A stretch of DNA of 42,576 nt from Caldithrix sp. Its GTDB lineage: Bacteria; Calditrichota; Calditrichia; Calditrichales; Calditrichaceae. The stretch is from assembly GCA_020720405.1 (NCBI GenBank), contig DYOS01000006.1:14794-57369 (forward strand), written 5' to 3'. This document shows positions 15,060-23,039 of the stretch, one piece after another. Within the stretch, counting starts at the first letter, position 1. The number at the start of each line of letters is the position of its first letter. The translations under genes were made by a program, and so were the position numbers. The notes beneath the pieces are model-generated. The model did no database searches. It was not told where the DNA came from and saw nothing but the letters and a program-made list of their open reading frames with translations.

Positions 15060-16097
15060 ATGATGAGTTTCTCTTTTTTGAATTTTCTTTCAACTGACAT
15101 CGGTATAGATTTAGGCACTGCCAATTCATTGATTTATGTAAAAGGTAAAGGTATAACTGTAAACGAACCATCGATCATTGCCCTGGAAGATTCCAGCGAC
15201 CGGGTTATTGCCGTTGGCAATGCCGCCCGCCAGATGATGGGCCGGACGCACCAGGAAATCCATACCATCCGTCCGTTAAAGGACGGTGTCATCGCCGATT
15301 TCGAAGCCACCGAGATCATGATCCGGGAGATGATAAAAAAAGCAAACATTAACCGTATGATGATCGGCCGGATTGTAGTCTGTGTTCCGTCGGGTGTAAC
15401 CGAAGTAGAAAAACGGGCCGTGCGTGATGCTGCTGAGCGTTCCGGCGCCCGCGAAACAATGCTTGTTGCCGAAGCCATGGCTGCCGCCATCGGTGTCGGT
15501 CTGGATATCCATGAACCGGTCGGCAATATGGTTGTCGATATCGGCGGCGGCACCTCGGAAATTGCGGTCATCTCCCTCAGCGGCATTGTTCACCACAACT
15601 CAATCCGCATCGCCGGTGATGAAATGAATCAGTCCATTATTCAGTATTTCAAGAAAAATTACAATTTACTGATCGGCGAGAAAACTGCCGAAGAAATCAA
15701 ATGCGAGGTCGGTTCCGCCTTCGCCCTCGAAGAAGAACTTGAAACCACGGTCAAAGGCCGCGACCTGATCGACGGCATTCCAAAAACCATTACCATCGGC
15801 TCTTCCGAAATCCGGGATGCCCTGGATGAAGCCATTATGGCCATTGTCGATGCGGTAAAACTTTCGCTGGAACGGACACCACCGGAACTGGCTTCCGATA
15901 TACTCGACCGCGGCATTATTTTAACCGGCGGCGGGGCGTTGCTGCGGCGGCTCGATGAACGTCTGCGACATGAAACATCAATGGCTGTTCATGTTGCCGA
16001 GGACCCTCTGACCTGTGTTGTTCGTGGTTGCGGGCGCATTTTAGACGAACCCGAACGATTCGAAAAGGTGTTGCTTAAACAAAGACGCGGCGTTTAA
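15060..16097 (+). CDS. mreB: Rod shape-determining protein MreB
   Basis: 345 residues, a canonical MreB. It shows DIGIDLGTANSLIYVKGKG, VVDIGGGTSEIAVISL, RIAGDEMNQSI, RTPPELASDILDRGI and ILTGGGALLRRLDE. It forms membrane-associated antiparallel filaments that direct the elongasome. Tandem ATGs at 15060 and 15063 follow a GGGGG RBS. It is the first gene of the mreB-mreC-mreD-mrdA-rodA cluster, all on the plus strand with tiny gaps or overlaps. It is the more conventional of the two MreBs in the window. Confidence 0.97.
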   Translation: MMSFSFLNFLSTDIGIDLGTANSLIYVKGKGITVNEPSIIALEDSSDRVIAVGNAARQMMGRTHQEIHTIRPLKDGVIADFEATEIMIREMIKKANINRMMIGRIVVCVPSGVTEVEKRAVRDAAERSGARETMLVAEAMAAAIGVGLDIHEPVGNMVVDIGGGTSEIAVISLSGIVHHNSIRIAGDEMNQSIIQYFKKNYNLLIGEKTAEEIKCEVGSAFALEEELETTVKGRDLIDGIPKTITIGSSEIRDALDEAIMAIVDAVKLSLERTPPELASDILDRGIILTGGGALLRRLDERLRHETSMAVHVAEDPLTCVVRGCGRILDEPERFEKVLLKQRRGV

Positions 16098-16114
16098 TCA
16101 AAGTCTGAACAGCT

Positions 16115-16915
16115 GTGAACAACCTATTAAAACTGGCCTCCCGCTTCCGGGAATCTTTAATTTTACTGCTGTACATTTTCCTTTCCGTCACCCTGATGTT
16201 GTCCAGCCGCAGCCCGGTAGTTGAGGGTCTGCGTTCTGTAGCCATGGTTTTTTTGGGCGGACTGGAAAGCCGGTTTGAAGTTATAAATAATTATTTTAAT
16301 CTTCATCAGAAAAATCTTCGGCTTCACAAAACGAATACCGAACTGGCCCTGAAAAATTTTCAGCTTCAGGATGCCCTTCTTGAAAATATCCGCCTGCGGA
16401 AATTACTGCAATTCAAATACGAAGTGAATTACGAGCTGATCCCGGCCAAAGTGGTCGGCTACAGCCCGCAGTCTTTTGTCAGCGGATTTCTCTTATCTAC
16501 CGAAGACCTGACCCGGATAAAAAAGAATTCAGCCGTAATCACAGCCGATGGTTTGGTCGGCCGGATTGTTAAAGTCGCCGGTGATTATGCCATCTGCCAG
16601 AGCTGCTTCGACCCCAACAGCCGGATCAGCGCCCTTATTCAGCGCAACCGGGTTCTGGGAATTATTTCCTGGGACGGCGGTATCGGGCTGCGATTGGAAA
16701 ACATTCCGAACACCATTCCGGTCCAACCCGGCGATGTCATTTTCACCTCCGGATTCAGTCAGATTTTTCCCCCGAACCTGAAAATTGGTGTTGTGTACCA
16801 GGCCGAATTAAATGAGAGCGAGCTTTTCCAGAATATCAAGGTCAAACCTGCGGCCGATCTGAACAGTGTGGAAGAGGTTTTTATCGTCAACATGGATACA
16901 CAAAATGAACAGTGA
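16115..16915 (+). CDS. mreC: Rod shape-determining protein MreC
   Basis: 266 residues: a short cytoplasmic N-terminus, one membrane segment (about 14-33), a periplasmic coiled coil (about 50-95) and the MreC beta-barrel domain with AKVVGYSPQSF, ADGLVGRIVKV, DPNSRISALI and GDVIFTSGFSQIFPPNLKIGVV. It bridges MreB/MreD to PBP2 and activates it. The start is GTG 16115, 17 bp after mreB, with no strong RBS, which suggests coupling to mreB. The end overlaps mreD by 11 bp. Confidence 0.95.
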   Translation: MNNLLKLASRFRESLILLLYIFLSVTLMLSSRSPVVEGLRSVAMVFLGGLESRFEVINNYFNLHQKNLRLHKTNTELALKNFQLQDALLENIRLRKLLQFKYEVNYELIPAKVVGYSPQSFVSGFLLSTEDLTRIKKNSAVITADGLVGRIVKVAGDYAICQSCFDPNSRISALIQRNRVLGIISWDGGIGLRLENIPNTIPVQPGDVIFTSGFSQIFPPNLKIGVVYQAELNESELFQNIKVKPAADLNSVEEVFIVNMDTQNEQ

Positions 16916-17402
16916 AATTAAAGGCCTGCTTTTTTTGACGCTGATCTTTGGTATTGGAGCAATCATCGCCCAAAGTATGTTTGTACCCTTTATCACCCTG
17001 AATCACTGGCGCCCCGAACTGGTTCTGGTAATGGTGATCCTGATTTCCGGCAAATACGGTGCAATCGCCGGCAGTTCGGTTGGCTTTGTACTTGGCCTGT
17101 TACAAGACGCTGTTTCGCCCCTGCCTCTGGGTATTACCGCCCTGCCCAAAACAATCGCCGGATATATTGCCGGAAAGACCATGCCGGTAAAAACCGATCC
17201 GGCCATCACCTATCTTTTGTATACCGGTTTAATTTTCATGCACGAGGTGGTTTATTTTTTCCTGATCAAGTTTATCAGCAATACAGAATTTATAGAGCTT
17301 TTTTATTCACGCATCTTCCCCAATACGGTTTACACCATTTTTATGATGGTCATAATCCAGATGCTTGGGAAAAGGTATTTCCAGAACAATGGCCTACATT
17401 GA
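16905..17402 (+). CDS. mreD: Rod shape-determining protein MreD
   Basis: 165 residues with about five hydrophobic segments and no extramembrane domain, matching MreD. The segment HWRPELVLVMVILISGKYG followed by GSSVGFVLGLLQDAVSP is the usual conserved part (PDL-like and G-x-LxGLxxD). ATG 16905 is preferred over earlier in-frame codons because it gives the family N-terminus (NSEIKGLLF) and overlaps the mreC stop by 11 bp, typical of coupling. It is an inner-membrane component of the elongasome. Confidence 0.93.
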   Translation: MNSEIKGLLFLTLIFGIGAIIAQSMFVPFITLNHWRPELVLVMVILISGKYGAIAGSSVGFVLGLLQDAVSPLPLGITALPKTIAGYIAGKTMPVKTDPAITYLLYTGLIFMHEVVYFFLIKFISNTEFIELFYSRIFPNTVYTIFMMVIIQMLGKRYFQNNGLH

Positions 17403-19260
17403 ACGAAACCAACGCAGCGGTCGCCGGGCACTTCTGGCTATAATAACCGGACTGCTTTTCCTGTTCCTGATTTATGGTTTTATCCGCCTGCAGATTCTGG
17501 AACGGGATAAATACACTGAGCGCTCGCTGAACAACAGCGTCCGCAAAATTGAAAAGCTGCCCGTGCGCGGCCTTATTCTCGACCGCGATGGCGACATCCT
17601 GGTCGATAACCGTCCGGCTTTTGTAATAGCCGTCGTGCCAAGGGAAATTACACCCGAGGCCATTGAATTTGCTGCCAGGGTCAGTGCTGTCAGTGTAGCT
17701 GAAATCAAAGCAAAGATGAAGGCTGAATTCGGATTCCATCCCATTGTCATTGCCCGGGATGTGACCTACGAGCAGGTTGTTGCCATCGAAGAAAACAGTC
17801 TCGATTATCCCGGGCTTCTGGTTCGGGTCGAAAGCAAACGCTATTACCCGGAAGAAATTTTTTCTCCGCACATTTTCGGTACCATCGGCGAAGTGACCGA
17901 GGCCGAAATTAAAGAAAACTCCTTTTACCAAAGCGGTGACCTGATCGGCAAAAACGGTCTTGAAAAAGTTTACGATACTGAACTGCGCGGTGAACAGGGC
18001 ATTCAATTTAAGCGGGTTAACGCCTCCGGTAAAATTTTAGGAGATTTTGATTCACCGCTGAATACCAGTGGCAAACACGGCAGCGATCTTTTCCTGGCTT
18101 TGGATTACGATCTCCAGGCCTTTGCCGAATCATTATTTGTTGACAGGCTTGGTTCGCTTGTGGCCATTGATCCGCGGGATGGAAGCGTTCTGGCTATGGT
18201 GACTAAACCCGATTATGATCCGCGGCTGTTGGCCGGCCAAATCCGGCCGGAAATCTGGCAATCGCTGCTGAACGATAAAACCCACCCGCTTTATAACCGC
18301 TCTATTCAAAACGGTTATCCGCCCGGTTCAACCTATAAAATTGTCGCCGCCATCGCCGCTCTGCAGGAAAAACTAATCACCCCGGCCTGGTCTGCCACCT
18401 GTCCCGGTTATTTTCAGCTTGGTCGGAGAACCATCCATTGCTGGAATCTTAAGGGACATGGTACACTCGATCTGCAAGGGGCAATTAAAAACAGCTGCAA
18501 TGTTTATTTTTTTAAACTTGGCCTTAAAATCGGTTTGGACACCTGGGCTAAATACAGCCAGCTATTTGGGTTTGGCAGCCGCACCGGTATTGATCTGCCC
18601 AATGAAAGCAAAGGCCTCGTGCCGACCCGCGAATACTATAACCGCCGCTATGGAGTTAATGGCTGGACCAGCGGACACCTGGCCAACCTGGCTATTGGGC
18701 AGGGTGAATTACTGACTACACCGCTACAAATTGCCCAGTTCGTGACCATTTTGGCCAACCGCGGTTTTTATTATTCACCGCATCTGACCGATCATTTTTA
18801 TGAATACGATCCGCCGCAGATTATCGATTACCAGACCGAGCGGATGGAAGTTCCGGGAATTGATGCCGATGTTTATGAAGTTGTGTTGGAAGGTATGCGT
18901 CAGGTCATGGCCGGTGGTACGGGCCGGCAGGGTAAAGTTGAGGGTATTGAAATGGCCGGTAAAACCGGAACGGCACAGAATCCTCACGGTAAATCTCATG
19001 CCTGGTTTATGGCTTTCGCCCCTTTTGTAAATCCCGAAATTGCCATCGCGGTTATTCTTGAAAACAGCGGTGGCGGAGGAGCCAATGCTGCTCCGTTGGC
19101 CCGAAAAGTTCTCGAGAAACATTTTTTTGGACATGAAATCATAAAACCTGTTTTTATAAAAAGCGGTTTGGATTCGCTTATTGATCAGGCCGAGCCAGAG
19201 GCATTTCCATTCCCGGAAATACAACCCATTCAGATTGTACCAAATATAGGAGACAACTGA
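17389..19260 (+). CDS. mrdA: Penicillin-binding protein 2 (elongasome transpeptidase)
   Basis: About 623 residues. One N-terminal membrane segment (about 16-36) is followed by the dimerisation/pedestal domain (RGLILDRDGDILVDN) and the transpeptidase domain. Catalytic motifs are SxxK in PPGSTYKIVAA (Ser near 314), SxN in KNSCNVYF and KTG in MAGKTGTAQNP. It crosslinks lateral-wall peptidoglycan with RodA. ATG 17389 overlaps the end of mreD by 14 bp; an in-frame TTG at 17365 is less likely. Confidence 0.96.
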   Translation: MAYIERNQRSGRRALLAIITGLLFLFLIYGFIRLQILERDKYTERSLNNSVRKIEKLPVRGLILDRDGDILVDNRPAFVIAVVPREITPEAIEFAARVSAVSVAEIKAKMKAEFGFHPIVIARDVTYEQVVAIEENSLDYPGLLVRVESKRYYPEEIFSPHIFGTIGEVTEAEIKENSFYQSGDLIGKNGLEKVYDTELRGEQGIQFKRVNASGKILGDFDSPLNTSGKHGSDLFLALDYDLQAFAESLFVDRLGSLVAIDPRDGSVLAMVTKPDYDPRLLAGQIRPEIWQSLLNDKTHPLYNRSIQNGYPPGSTYKIVAAIAALQEKLITPAWSATCPGYFQLGRRTIHCWNLKGHGTLDLQGAIKNSCNVYFFKLGLKIGLDTWAKYSQLFGFGSRTGIDLPNESKGLVPTREYYNRRYGVNGWTSGHLANLAIGQGELLTTPLQIAQFVTILANRGFYYSPHLTDHFYEYDPPQIIDYQTERMEVPGIDADVYEVVLEGMRQVMAGGTGRQGKVEGIEMAGKTGTAQNPHGKSHAWFMAFAPFVNPEIAIAVILENSGGGGANAAPLARKVLEKHFFGHEIIKPVFIKSGLDSLIDQAEPEAFPFPEIQPIQIVPNIGDN

Positions 19261-19261
19261 G

Positions 19262-20485
19262 ATGGCCTCATGGACACGCCTGCTTAAAATCGACTGGCTT
19301 CTGCTGAGCCTGGTCACCGCTCTGCTCAGCTTCGGATTGATTGCTGTTTACAGCGCGACCCATACGGGTGAAGGAGATTTCAGCTCGCATTTCAGCAAAC
19401 AAATGTCCGCTGCCCTACTTGGTCTGCTCCTGATGTTGCTTACCGCCCGTGTTCCTTTCCGCTTTTTGAGCGGGTTGAGCTGGATAGCCTACGCCTTGTC
19501 CATTCTTCTGCTCATACTAGTCGATCTGTTTGGCGTCCGTGGTTTTGGCGCCGAACGCTGGCTCGCCCTGGGGCCAATAAAAATTCAGCCTTCCGAATTT
19601 GCTAAAATTTCCACCGTCATGGCCGTTGCCCAATACCTTTCACAACGCGGCAGCGATATTAAAAAATGGAAAAGTGTAGCCATTGCCGGGGCCATTTTAT
19701 TTGTGCCCTTTGCTCTGGTCATTAAGCAACCCGATCTCGGCACAGCCCTGGTCTTTATTGCGGTTTCTATCCCCATGCTGATCTGGGCCGGAGCTTCCTG
19801 GTTTTTTATGTTTGTGCTGCTTAGCCCGGCCATTACCATGCTCATCTCATTTAAACTGGTGTTATTTGTTCTCTGGATCAGCCTGATTTTGCTTTTAACT
19901 ATCTTTTCCACCCGGCGGACCTGGCTGGTTGTGGCCATGCTTTTACTCCACATCGGTGTCGGTTCGGTTACCCCGATGGCCTGGAATAAACTTCATCCGT
20001 ACCAGCAAAAACGCATCACCACATTTCTCAATCCCGAACAGGATCCGCGCGGTTCAGGGTATCAGATCATCCAAAGCCAGGTTGCCATTGGCAGCGGCGG
20101 ATTCTGGGGCAAGGGATTTATGAACGGGACTCAAAGCCAGCTTAAATTTCTACCAGCCCAGCATACCGATTTTATTTTCTCCGTCGTGGCTGAAGAGTGG
20201 GGACTGTTCGGGGTTACCCTTGCTCTGATTCTCTTTTTCGGGCTGATCTTGTACCTGCTCGATCTGGCCACCGATGTGCGCTCCAGTTTTTCCAGCTTTG
20301 CCCTGATTGGTCTGACCTCGATCCTGATTTTCCATGTGTTTATTAATATTGCCATGACCATCGGATTTGCCCCGGTAACCGGCTTGCCATTACCTTTCTT
20401 CAGCTATGGACGATCTTTTTTAATTTCCATCATGCTGATGATGGGACTGGTTATGAATTTTTCGGCCAATCAATTCGAGTTATAA
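19262..20485 (+). CDS. rodA: Rod shape-determining protein RodA (SEDS glycosyltransferase)
   Basis: 407 residues with about ten membrane segments of the SEDS fold. It polymerises lipid II during elongation as the partner of PBP2 encoded just upstream. Conserved stretches include GAERWLALGPIKIQPSEFAK, KQPDLGTALV, DPRGSGYQIIQSQVAIGSGG, LPAQHTDFIFSVVAEEWG and TGLPLPFFSYGRS. The family Asp residues in KQPDLGT and in the HTDFIF segment are present. The RBS AGGAGA precedes ATG 19262, and the mrdA stop codon abuts the start. Confidence 0.96.
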   Translation: MASWTRLLKIDWLLLSLVTALLSFGLIAVYSATHTGEGDFSSHFSKQMSAALLGLLLMLLTARVPFRFLSGLSWIAYALSILLLILVDLFGVRGFGAERWLALGPIKIQPSEFAKISTVMAVAQYLSQRGSDIKKWKSVAIAGAILFVPFALVIKQPDLGTALVFIAVSIPMLIWAGASWFFMFVLLSPAITMLISFKLVLFVLWISLILLLTIFSTRRTWLVVAMLLLHIGVGSVTPMAWNKLHPYQQKRITTFLNPEQDPRGSGYQIIQSQVAIGSGGFWGKGFMNGTQSQLKFLPAQHTDFIFSVVAEEWGLFGVTLALILFFGLILYLLDLATDVRSSFSSFALIGLTSILIFHVFINIAMTIGFAPVTGLPLPFFSYGRSFLISIMLMMGLVMNFSANQFEL

Positions 20486-20515
20486 GAGCTAAGTTTATTG
20501 CAAATAATAATTTAG

Positions 20516-20544
20516 TTGACAATTTTCGGAGTGAACTCTATATT
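20516..20544 (+). promoter_or_regulatory. Sigma-70-type promoter of cpoB
   Basis: TTGACA (perfect -35, 20516-20521) and TATATT (20539-20544) are separated by exactly 17 bp, 35 bp upstream of the cpoB start codon. This suggests cpoB can be expressed apart from the mre operon. Confidence 0.75.
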
Positions 20545-20578
20545 TTTATACCTGTAGTTTTTCGTAATGGGAGGTGAC

Positions 20579-21424
20579 ATGAAATTTTGGAAATCCTTGA
20601 TCTTTTTTTTATCGATTATGGTTCTTCTCTCACTCACCATCAACTGTGCCGGTTCAAAAAATGAATTTGCGGATGATGAGTTTGCCCCGGCCAAAGATGA
20701 CCAGAAAGAAATGGATGATATTGAAGCCTTGCTTGGCATCAAATCCGACAATCCGCCGGCTCAACCTGCCAAAACGAAAAAGGCTAAAGCGGAAGAGGAC
20801 ACTGAAAAACTTAATTTGCTTGATACCCAGGAATTAGCGCCGCAGCAGGAAAATTCGATGATTGCCGCCCGGCCGGTTGAACCGCAGCAGGAAACAGTTG
20901 CTCCTGCTAAATTGAAAGAGCTTGAAGAACAGGTTAAACAAAAAGACCGCCAGATCAGCAATCTGCAGAATACCATTCAGTCCCAGCAGGATGAGATCAA
21001 CCAATTGCAGAAAAGCTCCCCGAAAACCACCTTTGCTACAGGCAGCCTCTCCCCGGTGGAATATGAGCAGAATTACCAAACCGCCCGCTCGGCTTTTCAG
21101 AATCGTGAATTTGACAGCGCTATTCAGATGTTTGAAAGCCTGATTGCCGCAGATGCTTCCAACAAACTGGCTGAAAATGCCCAGTACTGGATTGGTGAAT
21201 CCTACTTTGCCAAAAGAAAATACGATGCGGCCATTCTGAGTTTTGAAAAAGTAACCACCTTTAATGGCTCAAATAAAAAAGATGATGCCCAGTTTATGCT
21301 TGGGCGGTGTTATGTACTAAAAGGCAATAAACAACAGGGCGTGGAAGAACTTAACCGGCTGATTACCGATTACCCGGATAGTGAATATGTTCCGAGAGCA
21401 CAAAAGCTGATCAGCGGACTTTAA
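20579..21424 (+). CDS. cpoB: CpoB/YbgF-like TPR protein of the Tol-Pal / wall-synthesis interface
   Basis: 281 residues. A hydrophobic signal sequence (about 4-22) ends in INCAGS; the Cys could be lipidated but Asn at -1 makes the lipobox atypical. A low-complexity acidic/Lys-rich stretch and a coiled coil (LKELEEQVKQKDRQISNLQN onward) follow. The C-terminal ~125 residues form about three TPR repeats (YQTARSAFQNREFDSAIQMF, AQYWIGESYFAKRKYDAAIL, AQFMLGRCYVLKGNKQQGVEEL), as in CpoB/YbgF. CpoB coordinates outer-membrane constriction with peptidoglycan synthesis in E. coli. ATG 20579 follows GGAGGTGAC; an ATG at 20567 is upstream of that RBS. Its stop shares a TTAA with the convergent HTH gene. 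No tolQRAB or pal is adjacent. Confidence 0.82.
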   Translation: MKFWKSLIFFLSIMVLLSLTINCAGSKNEFADDEFAPAKDDQKEMDDIEALLGIKSDNPPAQPAKTKKAKAEEDTEKLNLLDTQELAPQQENSMIAARPVEPQQETVAPAKLKELEEQVKQKDRQISNLQNTIQSQQDEINQLQKSSPKTTFATGSLSPVEYEQNYQTARSAFQNREFDSAIQMFESLIAADASNKLAENAQYWIGESYFAKRKYDAAILSFEKVTTFNGSNKKDDAQFMLGRCYVLKGNKQQGVEELNRLITDYPDSEYVPRAQKLISGL

Positions 21425-21636
21425 CTGTTCAGAAACCGGCTCAAATCTTCCGGAGTACAGCCGCTCTCATATAGCCGGACCAATTCCCGCAAGCGGCGTA
21501 AATTATATGGTGTTAACCCCGGGGCTGTTCCTGTAATAGGGATCAGCCCTTTTTTTATAAATTTTCCAATCATTGCTTCACTGACCTCAAGATTAGCTGC
21601 CGCTTCCTGTAAAGAAATTAGCTGTGATGACATCAT
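21421..21636 (-). CDS. Small MerR-like helix-turn-helix protein
   Basis: 71 residues. The N-terminal part (LISLQEAAANLEVSEAMIGKF onward, about 6-35) looks like a MerR/excisionase-type winged helix-turn-helix: an initial LxEAA helix, a turn, a recognition helix, then KKGLIP and YNLRRLRELVRLYE. There is no effector domain and no Cys ligand, so it is either a stand-alone DNA-binding protein or an adaptor (CbpM-like proteins share this fold). ATG 21636 is chosen for its AGGAGG RBS at 5-bp spacing. A 19-bp inverted repeat lies just upstream. It sits between the ftsZ terminator and cpoB. The target is unknown. Confidence 0.75.
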   Translation of the reverse strand: MMSSQLISLQEAAANLEVSEAMIGKFIKKGLIPITGTAPGLTPYNLRRLRELVRLYESGCTPEDLSRFLNS

Positions 21637-21653
21637 ATACACCTCCTGTTGTG

Positions 21654-21672
21654 TGGAACAGAGTCTATTCCA
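21654..21672. promoter_or_regulatory. Inverted repeat upstream of HTH gene, candidate operator
   Basis: TGGAACAGAGTCTATTCCA is an imperfect 19-bp palindrome: eight of nine base pairs either match perfectly or are G/T type, with two transitions and an unpaired centre. It lies immediately 5' of the ribosome binding site of the MerR-like gene, where an autoregulatory operator would be expected. No function is shown. Confidence 0.5.
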
Positions 21673-21721
21673 TTTATTTTATGATTTGGTTTTTATCGGA
21701 AAAAAGTCGGGCAGGTTTAAT

Positions 21722-21759
21722 AAAAAATTTGAGAAAACCCGCGGGAGAGTTGCGGGTTT
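21722..21759 (-). terminator. Intrinsic terminator of the dcw cluster
   Basis: An 8-bp stem (AAACCCGC at 21735-21742, GCGGGTTT at 21752-21759) with a 9-nt loop is followed on the minus strand by TTTTCTCAAATTTTTT. It begins 18 bp past the ftsZ stop codon and is the only strong terminator seen in the 16-kb cluster. Confidence 0.85.
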
Positions 21760-21777
21760 CCCCAATCCAATGGAGTA

Positions 21778-23025
21778 TTAATCCATTTGTTTTCTCAGGA
21801 AAGCCGGAATATCAAGGTCATCCGGGCTTTGGGGTACCTCATGGTTGTACGACGGCATATTGTAAATATTTCGCTTCGGGCTGATCGGCAAAATCATTTC
21901 ATCGATATTCTTGTTCTGCCGGCTGAAAGCCGGTCTATCCAGTTCCCTGAAATCAGTCGCATCAAAGGCGCTGGTCCGGATGGGTGAATCCTGAGTAATC
22001 GGAGTTGCCGGTGTCGGTAGCGGCGCTGAGGACGGGGCCGGTTTTCTGACCGCTTCGGCAGGTCTATTTTCCCGGCTAAAACCAGTAGCGATAACGGTAA
22101 CCCGGATTTCCTCATCCAGATCTTCATCGATAACCATACCCCAGATCACATTGGCTCCATCGCCGGCCGATTCCTGAATCATAGCCGCCGCTTCACTAAT
22201 TTCCATCATGGTCATATTGTTACCACCGGTGATATTGATCAGCACACCGCGGGCTCCCGCAATATCGAGTCCATCAAGCAGCGGACTTGTAATGGCCTGC
22301 TCGGCTGCGGCCAGAGCCCGGTTTTCACCTACTCCGACACCGCTGCCCATCATGGCATCACCCATACCGGACATTATTGTCCGGATATCAGCAAAATCGA
22401 GATTGATGTAACCATGAACGGTGATCAGTTCCGAAATGCTGCGGGTTGCTTCGAGCAGAATAGAATCGACCACTTTGAATGCGGCTATGACCGGTGTATT
22501 CCTTTCAATAATGGACAGAATCCGGTCGTTGGGAATAACCAGCAAGGTATCCACCCGTTCCCGGAGTTCATCTGCGCCCAGCTTTGCATTGCGCTGGCGG
22601 ATCGTACCTTCAAAGGAAAATGGCAGGGTGGTAATACCGACGGTCAGAGCGCCAAGATCTTTGGCAATTTCGGCCACAATCGGCGCCGCACCGGTGCCTG
22701 TTCCACCACCTAATCCGCAGGTTACAAAAACCATATCGGCCCCGCTTAGGGCCTGAACTACAATTTCTTTATCCTCTTCAACTGCTTTAAGACCAATTTC
22801 GGGATTTGCCCCGGCGCCAAGCCCCTTGGTCAGGCTGCGCCCGATTTGGATGCGGTGCTGGGCGCGGCTTTTTTCCAGATCCTGGGCATCCGTATTGATC
22901 GCAATAAATTCTACTCCGGTTAACCCGGCTGCAATCATGCCATTGATGGCATTGCCACCGGCGCCGCCAACGCCGACAACTTTAATTTTGGCAGCCTGTT
23001 CAGCCGCACTGTCAAATTGAATCAT
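21778..23025 (-). CDS. ftsZ: Cell division GTPase FtsZ
   Basis: 415 residues. It has the tubulin-like GTPase domain with GVGGAGGNAIN, the signature loop GLGGGTGTGAAP (about 105-116), the NTDAQ region and the T7-loop region NLDFADI. A variable linker (about 315-400) follows, and the conserved C-terminal peptide DIPAFLRKQMD, which binds FtsA. It polymerises into the Z-ring at midcell. ATG 23025 is chosen for GGGAGA at proper spacing; GTG 23031 would sit on the RBS. It is the last gene of the cluster. Confidence 0.98.
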   Translation of the reverse strand: MIQFDSAAEQAAKIKVVGVGGAGGNAINGMIAAGLTGVEFIAINTDAQDLEKSRAQHRIQIGRSLTKGLGAGANPEIGLKAVEEDKEIVVQALSGADMVFVTCGLGGGTGTGAAPIVAEIAKDLGALTVGITTLPFSFEGTIRQRNAKLGADELRERVDTLLVIPNDRILSIIERNTPVIAAFKVVDSILLEATRSISELITVHGYINLDFADIRTIMSGMGDAMMGSGVGVGENRALAAAEQAITSPLLDGLDIAGARGVLINITGGNNMTMMEISEAAAMIQESAGDGANVIWGMVIDEDLDEEIRVTVIATGFSRENRPAEAVRKPAPSSAPLPTPATPITQDSPIRTSAFDATDFRELDRPAFSRQNKNIDEMILPISPKRNIYNMPSYNHEVPQSPDDLDIPAFLRKQMD

Positions 23026-23039
23026 GTTCACTCTCCCTT

